A DNA stretch of 64,000 nt, taken from assembly GCA_963665265.2 (NCBI GenBank), contig OY762224.2, forward strand, positions 744,001-808,000, read 5' to 3'. Every line of letters begins with the position of its first letter. Position 1 is the stretch's first letter. Source of the stretch: CAXXHQ01 sp963665265. Its GTDB lineage: Bacteria > Planctomycetota > Planctomycetia > Pirellulales > Thermoguttaceae. The translations under genes were made by a program, and so were the position numbers. The notes under the pieces are model-generated. The model did no database searches and was not told the origin of the DNA. It saw only the letters and a program-made list of their open reading frames with translations. Shown here piece by piece: positions 36,049-44,266 of the stretch.

Positions 36049-36936
36049 ATGACGGAAAAGATTTTGGAATACTGCGATTCGCGAGGAACGCGAATCGCAG
36101 TAGATCGTGAGGCGGGAGTGATTCGCGGCGTGAAGATTCTCGGCCTGCGTTCGCGCAACGGGCGAGAGTATTCGACCGAAGCGTTGCGAGATGCGGCGCC
36201 CTTGTACGAGAACGTAAAAGTTAACGTGAATCATCCAAAAAGCTCGGCAACTTCGGCGCGAGACTATCAAGATCGGATCGGAACGATGCGCGCCGTGCGA
36301 CTTATCGAGGCCGAGGGGCTATTCGCCGACTTTCATTTCAATCCGAAGCATGCGATCGCGGAACAATTAATTTGGGATGCCGAGCATGCGTCGGAAAACG
36401 TCGGCTTTTCGCATAACGTCGAAGCGCGAATTATGAGGAGAGGCGACAAGGCGATCGTGGAGGCGATTACGCTTGTAAAGAGCGTCGATCTTGTGGCCGA
36501 TCCGGCTACGACGCGAGGATTGTTTGAATCGGAGTCGAGCGTCTCGTTCGAAGAAACGATTCAGGAAAAGGACATAAAGATTGCGGAATTATCCGAGAGA
36601 ATCGTTCAATTGGAGGCGGAACGACAAAATACTCGACGGCGGGAAACGATTCGTCGTTTGTTGAAGGAGCATTGCTTGCCGGATTTAGATGCGGAAGACG
36701 CTGTTTCAAAGGCGATTTTAAGCAAACGATTCCTGCGACAGATTGAAGAAGCACGGGACGAATCGCAGCTTCTCGAGTTGATCGCTGATCGAGTTGCGAT
36801 CATCGAAGAGTTGCAAGAGAACATTGGGGGCGCTTTGAATGAAAACAGAAACTGGCGACCAATGGCGAAGGCCTCAAGCGAGTGGACGGCTGAACCGAAC
36901 GATGCTAAGTCGTTCGCCGATGCAATAACAAAGTAG
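36049..36936 (+). CDS. Phage prohead protease with scaffold-like tail
   Basis: The protein has 295 residues. Residues about 15-165 look like a herpes-assemblin-type (S78/U35-like) prohead protease: VKILGLRSRNGREYSTEAL opens the domain, VNVNHPKS gives the probable catalytic histidine, VGFSHNVEARIM gives the probable nucleophile serine, and SVDLVADPATTRGLFES is the conserved end. Residues 170-260 are a coiled, charged helix (EKDIKIAELSERIVQLEAERQNT), as in proteases fused to a scaffold domain. It cleaves the scaffold and capsid delta domain during maturation in phages. GGGAG precedes the start. It lies in normal order, portal then protease then capsid. Confidence 0.85.
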   Translation: MTEKILEYCDSRGTRIAVDREAGVIRGVKILGLRSRNGREYSTEALRDAAPLYENVKVNVNHPKSSATSARDYQDRIGTMRAVRLIEAEGLFADFHFNPKHAIAEQLIWDAEHASENVGFSHNVEARIMRRGDKAIVEAITLVKSVDLVADPATTRGLFESESSVSFEETIQEKDIKIAELSERIVQLEAERQNTRRRETIRRLLKEHCLPDLDAEDAVSKAILSKRFLRQIEEARDESQLLELIADRVAIIEELQENIGGALNENRNWRPMAKASSEWTAEPNDAKSFADAITK

Positions 36937-36973
36937 ACAAGCGTGAAGGAATATCAGACAAGGAGAACGAACG

Positions 36974-37462
36974 ATGAGCGATAAGATGCGGTGGCGTTAC
37001 GGGGAAACGAATCCCGTCGTGGCGGAGGTTGATTCAACGACTGTGATTGAGATCGGGGACTTGCTGTATCTGGACGGGGACGATGCGAAACCGGCGCATA
37101 TGCGTTTGGATGAAACGGACGAAGAATCGAATCAACAAATGTTTGCGAGGAATTTCCTGGGGGTGGCTATGCAGCGAAGCCGGGGCGGCGAAACGGCCCC
37201 AATTCGCGTAGCGACGACCGGCGTATTTGAATTCGATTGCCCTAGTACGACGTTCGAGTTAGGTAACTTCGTCGGAGCCAAGGAGGACGCGACTGGCACG
37301 GCTCTCTTCAATCAGCAGGTGACGAAGGTTATCAAAGGACGTTACGCGATTGGGCGAGTCGTTAAACGATCGCAAACCGCTTCGACGCAAGTTTTGGCAG
37401 AAATTCGCTCGACAGTAATTACCGGGGGAATCGAAGGAGGATGCATCGCTGCATTCTCGTAA
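36974..37462 (+). CDS. Head decoration-like protein (DUF2190-like)
   Basis: The protein has 162 residues. It is rich in beta strands: EVDSTTVIEIGDLLYLDGDDAKPA, then RNFLGVAMQRS and APIRVATTGVFEFDCP, and near the end TKVIKGRYAIGRVVKRS. This matches the capsid decoration (gpD/DUF2190-type) arrangement of a short beta barrel that stabilises the mature capsid. It sits between the protease and the major capsid protein, the usual place for decoration proteins. AAGGAG precedes the start. The assignment rests on pattern and position, so it is moderate. Confidence 0.7.
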   Translation: MSDKMRWRYGETNPVVAEVDSTTVIEIGDLLYLDGDDAKPAHMRLDETDEESNQQMFARNFLGVAMQRSRGGETAPIRVATTGVFEFDCPSTTFELGNFVGAKEDATGTALFNQQVTKVIKGRYAIGRVVKRSQTASTQVLAEIRSTVITGGIEGGCIAAFS

Positions 37463-37527
37463 TTTACCCTAAGAGGCTTTCTGATCGAAACCGTGATTGA
37501 CGCAGTATCATTCAAAGGAGAACAAGC

Positions 37528-38703
37528 GTGAGAGCGATCAAATATCGAGAGTTGAAGCGAATGTACGAGATGAACGGAGCTGAAAGGACTGTTCGCCATC
37601 TGCGTGAGGCGTTGGAGCAAAGACATTTGAAGCCGGAGGATTTCAGCATTCGTGAAACGGCCGAGGCGACGTTGTCACCGGAACGAGTTCGTGCGATGGA
37701 TCCTCGCAACGGCGAAATGACATTCATGGAGAGCGAAGGAGTCGATTTTGCGGCTTTTTCAAACATCGCCGGTCAGATCGTACGTACAAAAGTGTTGGAG
37801 GCGTACGATCAAGAGGCGTTCGTCCTGTCGAAGATCGTCGGATCGACGCCGACTCGATACGACGGAGAGAAAATCCCTGGAATCGGTCGAATCGCCGAAA
37901 ACGTGAGCGAGGTTCGTCCGGGGATGCCGTATCCGAATTTGGGTTTTGGTGAAGATTACGTTGAGACGCCGCAAACGACGAAACGCGGCTTTATCGTACC
38001 GGTCACGAAAGAGGCAATCTATTTTGATCGAACAAATTTGATACTACAGCGGGCGGCCGAGGCCGGCGAAGTGTTGGGAATGAATAAAGAAAAGCGCTTG
38101 CTTGATCTTCTCATCGGCGCGACGAACAACTACAACTGGAAAGGCGTAAACTTCAACACCTATAGCGCAACTGGATCGGGCACCGCTCCCGACGGCGATT
38201 GGATCAACCAAATCGACGTAGAACTGCGAGACTGGACCGATGTGGACGAGGCGGAGCAGAAATTCGCCGAGATGCTCGATCCAAACACGGGCGAACCAGT
38301 TCTGATTCAAGCGACGACGGTTTTGGTAACGCCAGCCTATCGTCATTCCGCGCATCGCATTTTTAGCGCTGCCGAAATCGCCTATGCCGTCAGCGGATCG
38401 GGAACGACGACCACTGCAGCGAATCCACTTGGAAACTATCGCGTCGCGGAAAGTCGCTTGGCCTATCGACGTATCGTCGCCTCGGGGATCGAGGCCGCGA
38501 AAGCAAAGAAATACTGGTTTATCGGCGATTTTAAGAAGGCCTTCGCCTATATGGAAAACTGGCCGATCACCGTAACTGTCTCACCTCCTAATAGCGAGGC
38601 TGACTTCAATCAAGATGTCGTCGTCCGCTACAAGGCGAGCGAACGCGGAGCGGCCGCAGTCGTCAATCCTCGCTGCGTTGTTCGAAGCTCCGGAGGAGCG
38701 TAA
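37528..38703 (+). CDS. Phage major capsid protein
   Basis: The protein has 391 residues starting at a GTG after AAGGAGAAC. Residues 10-60 are helical and may serve as a delta-like domain. The remaining part has the HK97-type features: SNIAGQIVRTKVLEAYDQEAF with the long E-loop, FIVPVTKEAIYFDRTNLIL, PVLIQATTVLVTPAYRHSAHRIFSA near the P-domain, YRVAESRLAYRRIV and VSPPNSEADFNQDVVVRYKASER at the end. This pattern is characteristic of major capsid proteins of the lambda/Mu-like type. Cleavage by the neighbouring protease would remove the N-terminus. It is the strongest evidence that the block encodes capsids. Confidence 0.9.
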   Translation: MRAIKYRELKRMYEMNGAERTVRHLREALEQRHLKPEDFSIRETAEATLSPERVRAMDPRNGEMTFMESEGVDFAAFSNIAGQIVRTKVLEAYDQEAFVLSKIVGSTPTRYDGEKIPGIGRIAENVSEVRPGMPYPNLGFGEDYVETPQTTKRGFIVPVTKEAIYFDRTNLILQRAAEAGEVLGMNKEKRLLDLLIGATNNYNWKGVNFNTYSATGSGTAPDGDWINQIDVELRDWTDVDEAEQKFAEMLDPNTGEPVLIQATTVLVTPAYRHSAHRIFSAAEIAYAVSGSGTTTTAANPLGNYRVAESRLAYRRIVASGIEAAKAKKYWFIGDFKKAFAYMENWPITVTVSPPNSEADFNQDVVVRYKASERGAAAVVNPRCVVRSSGGA

Positions 38704-38831
38704 CGAGCAAGGATGAGCGAGTAGGAATGAAGGATGAGAACCGCGACTTTCGTTCTTCATTCCTACGCCTAGTTTTAAAATCTCACCTTTCACCGCTTGA
38801 TTTCCTCACAACTACCGTCACCTGAATTATC

Positions 38832-39047
38832 ATGGCTGATCGAGAGCAAATTACTCTGATAAAAACACAAGCTTTGGCGAGAATCGCAGAGATTACTGCA
38901 CAGCCAAAGCCAGATTATCAAATTGACGGGCAGAAAGTAGCTTGGGCCGACTATTTGATGAGACTGAAAGCGACGGTCGATTGGTGCGATTCGAAAACCT
39001 CTGAGTTTGACGGGCCAATTGAATTGCGATCGACGGGAGTTGCGTAG
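38832..39047 (+). CDS. Small connector-like protein
   Basis: The product has 71 residues: a basic helix (MADREQITLIKTQALARIAE), a short loop with YQIDGQKVAW, and a second helix (ADYLMRLKATVDWCD). Size, helical hairpin layout and position after the capsid gene suit a head-tail connector or head-completion protein, but no specific motif is present. Its start is preceded by a weak ribosome-binding site. Confidence 0.55.
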   Translation: MADREQITLIKTQALARIAEITAQPKPDYQIDGQKVAWADYLMRLKATVDWCDSKTSEFDGPIELRSTGVA

Positions 39048-39087
39048 GCAATTAAGCGTTGAATTTTGAGAGTTGGGAGGCGGAACG

Positions 39088-39759
39088 ATGGGCGTGAAAC
39101 CGATCATTAGCAGCGATGCGACTGTGATTGATGGATCCGAAACGGTTCGATTCATTCGACGCAAGAATTTGCGCGACGGTCAGGGAACGGTGATCACCCA
39201 TGCCCTTCGCCGTCCGATTCAAACCATCGAAGGAACTCGAGGAAAAGGTTGGGCCGTAAAAAACATCGTTCACAGCGACGGAGTTTATGCCGCGACGGAT
39301 ATGTGTTGGTCGATTCCCTTTGAAGAGTTAACTGAAGAACCTGGTCTTGGTGACGTAATCGTCGATTCAAAGTCGCAGCGTTGGACCGTCCTGGAATTTC
39401 ATGCGGCCACTCTGAAATCGAGGTGGATTTGTCGGGCGAGAGAATTAGCGATCGCCGAAGGTTTGGAAGACTTAATTATCGTTCTGCGAAGAACCGAAGA
39501 CGCAAACGGCGGAATTACCTGGAGCGTCGAACACGCCAATTTGCGGGCGAGGATTCAGCTTGATGAAACAAAAGTCGAAAACAACGACGGTTTGCTCAGC
39601 ACAAAGCGAACGGTTACGATCTTTTTCGAAACGGAGGTGGAACTCGATCATTCGAGGCGAATTCGCGGAACAAACGGCGCTTTATATCGAATCGTCTCGG
39701 TCGCCGGCTATCCTAGACTGGGCGAACTCATGACGGCAAAATGCGAAGTAGTTGAGTAG
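39088..39759 (+). CDS. Head-completion or connector-like protein of unknown family
   Basis: The protein has 223 residues from the ATG at 39088, which has GGAGGCGG just upstream. It has a beta-rich sequence (TVIDGSETVRFIRRKNLRD, PFEELTEEPGLGDVIVDSK, WTVLEFHAATLKSRWICRA) and a C-terminal half with RRTVTIFF-like strands. I do not recognise the family. It is likely a structural protein of the head or head-tail junction because it lies in the morphogenesis gene set. Nothing else supports this. Confidence 0.5.
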   Translation: MGVKPIISSDATVIDGSETVRFIRRKNLRDGQGTVITHALRRPIQTIEGTRGKGWAVKNIVHSDGVYAATDMCWSIPFEELTEEPGLGDVIVDSKSQRWTVLEFHAATLKSRWICRARELAIAEGLEDLIIVLRRTEDANGGITWSVEHANLRARIQLDETKVENNDGLLSTKRTVTIFFETEVELDHSRRIRGTNGALYRIVSVAGYPRLGELMTAKCEVVE

Positions 39760-39787
39760 AGATCAATGTACAGAAAGGCAATTAAAT

Positions 39788-40528
39788 ATGGTCGTGACGT
39801 TTAGGGAGCTGGCGGGATCTCCGAGAGAAACGTTTTCGACGAACGGGACCGTCGCCGAGAGGACATTGGTTTGCGCATGGAGTGATCGCTTGGCTCTCGT
39901 TAATGAAATTCTCGGCGGAACGACGAAATCTGTCTATCCGGCGGCAAGCGGCGTTTTTGCGGTGAGCGTCATGACCGAACCGCTCGCCGACGAGCAAATC
40001 GCAGGGGCGTTTTCCAGCTTAAACGCCGGAGTGAATTCAAATGCAGATTTCGCCAAGCTGATAGTTCATTACGAATCAGCCCCTACGGCAAAATCATCTG
40101 GCGAGACGACGGCGTACTTGACCTATCGGCGTGAAGTGCGTCGCGAGGCGGCGGCGTTTCCCGGCGGAAGCGTTTACTTACCGCAACATCCGGCAACGGC
40201 TTTTCCAACCGAGGCAAGCGGAGCAGTATCGTTTCCGATCGTCGTTCATCGTCTGACTTGGGGAACGACAGTAAATCCGCCTTGGGAGGCGATCCGAGCA
40301 TGCCGTGGAGCTGTAAACGCATCGGCATTCCTCGGCGTTCCAACCGGTCGATTGATTTTCGACGGGGCGGAGGCGAAACGAACTTTCGACAATCTTAACG
40401 GGCTGGCAAATTCTAATTTCGGCTGGTCGCTTGAATACATTTTTCGAGAAGATTCGCTCTACGGAGTGACTGATCCGGTTTCTTATCCGAGCGCTGATTT
40501 TAATGCTTTACTACAATTCGACGAATGA
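39788..40528 (+). CDS. Last gene of the head block, structural-like protein of unknown family
   Basis: The protein has 246 residues from the ATG at 39788. It reads as a beta-rich structural protein (VTFRELAGSPRETFSTNGTVAERTLVCAW, VYPAASGVFAVSVMTEPL, FPIVVHRLTWGTTVNPPWEAI), with segments spaced like repeated strands. The family is unknown to me. It may be a tail-terminator or minor head protein. The downstream 120 bases form two interlocking hairpins. The block ends here, since the next gene is on the other strand. Confidence 0.5.
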   Translation: MVVTFRELAGSPRETFSTNGTVAERTLVCAWSDRLALVNEILGGTTKSVYPAASGVFAVSVMTEPLADEQIAGAFSSLNAGVNSNADFAKLIVHYESAPTAKSSGETTAYLTYRREVRREAAAFPGGSVYLPQHPATAFPTEASGAVSFPIVVHRLTWGTTVNPPWEAIRACRGAVNASAFLGVPTGRLIFDGAEAKRTFDNLNGLANSNFGWSLEYIFREDSLYGVTDPVSYPSADFNALLQFDE

Positions 40529-40647
40529 TCGGGCGAAGCCCAAAAAACGCCCTGGAAAACGGGAACGAAATGCCTTTCATCATCAATAATCGAGGGGAGA
40601 GAGTTTGCCCGATCATGCCGCAGACATTTCGCTCCCGTTGAATCCAG
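40526..40647. repeat. Two interleaved inverted repeats after the phage-like block
   Basis: TGATCGGGC (40526-40534) pairs with GCCCGATCA (40607-40615). CCTGG-AA-AACGGGAACGAAATG (40551-40572) pairs with CATTTCGCTCCCGTT-GAAT-CCAGG (40625-40647). The arms alternate, so both stems can form together only as a pseudoknot, or as rival structures. A T-rich run follows. Confidence 0.55.
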
Positions 40648-40655
40648 GATACAGA

Positions 40656-41159
40656 CTATTTTTTATTTGCAACGGTCGTTGCGTTTTTAAACAGTATCTC
40701 GATTATTTCTGCGGCAAGTTGTCCCCAGTCACTTTCTAAAATTACATCAAGCTTGGCGTGAGCGTTTCTTTTCCAATTCTTGCAGCTTATGGCGTCGATA
40801 GCGCCTTCGCGGGTCAATGAGCCCCCTTCTCCGACCTGACTGTAGAGTTCGACGAAATCCGTCTCCGTCCAGTCGTCGAAGAGATCGGGATTCAGCTCAA
40901 TAATTTCGTCGATGACCGCGTTCGACCAGCGATCGATGCTACGATAGACCAATCGGGCGGGATCAAGAAAAAGTTCATCGACGGCGACGCCCAGTCCTTC
41001 AGCCAACTTTTTCACGGTGCGAAGGTGCGGCTTGTTTTTGTCGCGGAGGATTCCGCGGATGGTTCGTTCGTCCAGACCGGCGCGTTCGTGAAGCGCATTG
41101 AGCGATAAGCCGGCGGCGGCGGCCAGACGCAAAACGTTTTCTTTTATGTGATTTGCCAT
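40656..41159 (-). CDS. XRE-type helix-turn-helix regulator
   Basis: The protein has 167 residues. Residues 5-60 are a Cro/C1-type HTH: KENVLRLAAAAGLSLNALHERAGLDERTIRGILRDKNKPHLRTVKKLAEGLGVAVDELFLD (read in parts). Positions of Leu, Ala and Gly fit the helix-turn-helix with the KPHLRTVKKLA stretch. Residues 70-160 are a helical C-terminal domain without a peptidase signature, so it is not a LexA/C1-like autoprotease. It lies opposite the capsid operon and could be the block's repressor. The 5' region (41160-41220) contains an operator-like dyad. Confidence 0.82.
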   Translation of the reverse strand: MANHIKENVLRLAAAAGLSLNALHERAGLDERTIRGILRDKNKPHLRTVKKLAEGLGVAVDELFLDPARLVYRSIDRWSNAVIDEIIELNPDLFDDWTETDFVELYSQVGEGGSLTREGAIDAISCKNWKRNAHAKLDVILESDWGQLAAEIIEILFKNATTVANKK

Positions 41160-41498
41160 CTAGCGGCCAATTATAATCGAATGGTCGATAAGTGTACTGA
41201 TGTATACACACCAAGTGCGAAGTCAATAGCTCACAGCCTATAGTTTTTCTGTGCGGACAAACGAACACCTCGGCCGTGTTTCCGGCAGAAGCGTTGCGGT
41301 CGGCATCATCCGAGCGGCAGTTCTGCATGGCGTCAGGCCTCTCCCCCGAAAAATGCCTGTCTTGAGCGACAAAAACCCCAGCAAAGCCCACTAGTAACCT
41401 AATGTTTTATAGGGGCGTAATAGTTTTTTATCGTTGCGTTCGTCCAATTCGGCAATTCGCCATTTGACGCAACGTGCGAAAAGGTTTGGAGTTCGGTC
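41160..41498. promoter_or_regulatory. Divergent control region with operator-like dyad
   Basis: GTGTA (41192-41196) and TACAC (41205-41209) form an 18-base dyad with an eight-base spacer. TATAAT is present on the minus strand at about 41171-41176 upstream of the XRE start, so the dyad may overlap its promoter and give autorepression. No gene is seen in these 339 bases. Confidence 0.4.
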
Positions 41499-42863
41499 GT
41501 GTTAGTCCTGACAATCATTGTCGGTACGCTGAATCTCTGCTTGGGTTTCGCCCTGGCGGCGTACTTGGGCTACGGACCGCCGGATCTTCTTGACGGATTG
41601 CCGAAACTAAGTCTTCCGCATTTCTTGCATTTCACATTCCGGCGCGGCGTCAGTTCCGTCGCTCCTCCGTCGATCGACATGAATTTCGCGCCCCCGTCGG
41701 CCGATGAACTGGGAGCGATGTTCGACATGGGGGATGAGGACGAGATGGCCGGCGCAACCTCGATTGCAGCGATCGATGAACCTTACGACGACGACGTAGC
41801 GCAATTACTTTCGCCGCAAGCGCCTGAACATTGGGATTTGAACGAGAAGTTCGTCGAAACGTCGATTCTCCGTTTGAATATCGCCATGATGAAGAGCGGC
41901 ATGCGAGCGACGGAGATCGATACGAAACTTCGCGCAAGCAAGGGAAAGACGGATCGGGAATTGATCGATTCATGTTATCGACTATTGCGAGAAGATTGCA
42001 TTGTCTATCTGGCGGAGCAGAAAGAGGCAGCCGACAAATTCCATGCGAGAATCGACGAGCTCGGCGAGTTGGCTTCTTTGGGCGAAGACATCGAAATCGC
42101 GAATTTGGAGCAGGCGGCGCAAGTCGAGACGACGATCAACAACCTCGATTTCATGGACTTCCACACCGATTTGGAAGCAGGAAACGTGCGGTTGCTCGAA
42201 GAAATCAAGAATTTGCGGATGGCCCGACATAAGATGCGTGACAATCAGGAGATCGCCTTCCTTACGATCGCGCGCTACGAAAGCCGCATCGACAAGATCG
42301 AGAAGCAATTATACAACGACCCGCTTACAAAGTTGCGAAACCGGGTCGGCTTGGAATGCACTCTCAATGAATGGTGGAAGCAAGGGCGTCATCAGTCGCG
42401 TCAAATTTCGGCGGCCATGATCGACATGGACGGGTTCGGACTCATTAACGAGAAATACGGTCCACTATTGGGCGATCGAATATTGTATCAAATCGCACAG
42501 TATCTATTTTCGGCGATCGGCAAGCAAGACATGGCGACTCGATATTCGGGCCAACAATTCTTGATCGCGTTTTTAGACAATGGTCCGCGCACTGCCTTAA
42601 AAAATTTGGAATTGATTCGCCAAACGCTCGAAAAGATGACTTTCGTTCACGAGACGGAAAAGATTCGTCTTACGGGGAAATGCTCGTTCACCGAAGTCCG
42701 CCAAGATGACGCCTACACAACGGTGTTCGACCGATTGGAAAAGACGATGAAGAAGACCCGCGCTGCCGGAGCGAATCGAACGTTCGAACATGACCTCAAG
42801 GACGAAATAAAACTGATTGAGTCGCCGAATCTTGGTCCCAAAGAATTAGAAATGTTAATTTAA
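41499..42863 (+). CDS. GGDEF-family protein with degenerate active-site motif
   Basis: The protein has 454 residues from a GTG preceded by GGAG. One membrane helix (LVLTIIVGTLNLCLGFALAAYLG) is followed by a polar segment, a helical, coiled-coil-like middle (about 140-265), and a GGDEF domain (about 270-430). DPLTKLRNRVGLE is a normal start of the domain, and AAMIDMDGFGLINEKYGPLLGDRILY is the metal-binding part. The motif itself is SGQQF instead of GG(D/E)EF, so the catalytic acidic residues are lost. It is probably unable to make c-di-GMP, and may serve as a c-di-GMP or GTP sensor. The next gene is TPR-only, 44 bases downstream. Confidence 0.85.
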   Translation: MLVLTIIVGTLNLCLGFALAAYLGYGPPDLLDGLPKLSLPHFLHFTFRRGVSSVAPPSIDMNFAPPSADELGAMFDMGDEDEMAGATSIAAIDEPYDDDVAQLLSPQAPEHWDLNEKFVETSILRLNIAMMKSGMRATEIDTKLRASKGKTDRELIDSCYRLLREDCIVYLAEQKEAADKFHARIDELGELASLGEDIEIANLEQAAQVETTINNLDFMDFHTDLEAGNVRLLEEIKNLRMARHKMRDNQEIAFLTIARYESRIDKIEKQLYNDPLTKLRNRVGLECTLNEWWKQGRHQSRQISAAMIDMDGFGLINEKYGPLLGDRILYQIAQYLFSAIGKQDMATRYSGQQFLIAFLDNGPRTALKNLELIRQTLEKMTFVHETEKIRLTGKCSFTEVRQDDAYTTVFDRLEKTMKKTRAAGANRTFEHDLKDEIKLIESPNLGPKELEMLI

Positions 42864-42907
42864 CGGTCCTTCTCAAGCAAGGACATAGAGCAGCGGACGA
42901 TTTAATT

Positions 42908-44266
42908 ATGCCTGATCCATTAGAATTTTTCCAAAGCGGCTTAACCCATCAGAAGAACGCGGACTGGGATCAAGCGGTCGCGGCTTTTACCGAAGCGATT
43001 CGTTTAAATCCGAAGTACGTTGAGGCGTATTACGGGCGAGGCAACGCCTATGAGGCGAAAGGCCAGCATGACGTGGCGATCGCCGACTATTCTGCGGTGA
43101 TGAAGTTCAGCCCCGGCGAACCGGTCGCTTTTTTCAATCGCGGCTCGGCCTGGATGAAAAAAGGAGACCGCAAGGCGGCGATAGCCGATTTCGACGAAGC
43201 CATTCGGCTCGATCCGCTCTACGCCAAGGCGTACTACAATCGCGGATTCGCCTTTTTCAAGAGCAATCAACTGGAAGCGGCGATTGACGATTACACGAAA
43301 TCGATTCAGCACGATCCGAACGACAGCGACTCGTTCGTTTCGCGAGGACTGATTCGCGCGGTGCGAGGAGAATGGGATTTAGCGATGGCCGATTACGACG
43401 AAGCCATTCGCTTGAATCCGGACAACGCGAAAGCGCACGGAAATCGCGGGAACGCCTTGGAGCGTAAAGGGGACACCGACGGCGCTTTGGCTGAGTACGG
43501 CGAAGTAATTCGCATTAACGACAAGGATGCAAAAGCCTACTCCAACCGCGCTCTAGCTTACTGCAAACTAAATGAATTAGACAAAGCGATCGGCGACTAC
43601 ACCGAAGCGATACGCTTGAATCCGAAGAGCGGCAAGAATTATTGCGCGCGGGGAATAGCCTACGCGAAGAAGCGGCAAACCGACAAAGCGATGGCCGACT
43701 ACGACGAAGCGATTCGGCTCGAGCCTCGCAACGTGGAAGCCTACGTTTGCCGAGGGATCGCACGGACGGCGAAACTGAATCGCGACGGCGCTTTGGCCGA
43801 TTACAACGAAGCGTTGCGACTCGACCCGACGAACGTCAAAGCACTTTACAACCGAGGAATCGTGAACGGCCTGATGGGGCAACTGGACAGCGCCCTGGCC
43901 GACTACAATCAAGTCCTGCAACTCGATCCCAAAGACGCCTTGGCCTATAGCCATCGCGGAGTTATCCACACGAAAAAGAGCGCCCTCGATCGCGCCTTGA
44001 ACGACTTTACGCACGCCATCGAATTAGATCCAAAGTATTCTCGAGCGTTTTTTAATCGAGGATTAGTCTATTTGATTAAACGCAACCCCGACTCGGCCAT
44101 CAACGATTTTACAAAGACGATCGAGCTGGATCCAAACTACAGCTTGGCTTACCTGAATCGCAGCAAGGCGTATGAAATGAAGGGGGATAAGGCGAAGGCC
44201 GCTCCCGACAAGGCCAAGGCGCAGGAATTGGCTGCGGCGACTCCCGAAACCGCCGGAGCGCATTAA
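42908..44266 (+). CDS. TPR-repeat protein
   Basis: The protein has 452 residues and no signal peptide. It consists of about twelve tetratricopeptide repeats of 34 residues with highly regular YNRG-x-x-x, ADYDEAIRLDP and AKAYYNRG-type spacing, followed by a short charged tail (KAQELAAATPETAGAH). Repeats fill nearly all of the sequence. TPR arrays bind partner peptides, so it is likely a scaffold. The gene is close behind the degenerate GGDEF gene. Its 3' end overlaps the stop of the lipoate ligase-like gene by four bases in the opposite orientation. Confidence 0.92.
   Translation: MPDPLEFFQSGLTHQKNADWDQAVAAFTEAIRLNPKYVEAYYGRGNAYEAKGQHDVAIADYSAVMKFSPGEPVAFFNRGSAWMKKGDRKAAIADFDEAIRLDPLYAKAYYNRGFAFFKSNQLEAAIDDYTKSIQHDPNDSDSFVSRGLIRAVRGEWDLAMADYDEAIRLNPDNAKAHGNRGNALERKGDTDGALAEYGEVIRINDKDAKAYSNRALAYCKLNELDKAIGDYTEAIRLNPKSGKNYCARGIAYAKKRQTDKAMADYDEAIRLEPRNVEAYVCRGIARTAKLNRDGALADYNEALRLDPTNVKALYNRGIVNGLMGQLDSALADYNQVLQLDPKDALAYSHRGVIHTKKSALDRALNDFTHAIELDPKYSRAFFNRGLVYLIKRNPDSAINDFTKTIELDPNYSLAYLNRSKAYEMKGDKAKAAPDKAKAQELAAATPETAGAH

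Noticed and set aside
42908..44266. The regular repeats of the TPR gene as a possible CRISPR or satellite array
   Set aside because: The repeats are 34 codons long, keep one open frame and encode TPR motifs, so they are protein repeats.
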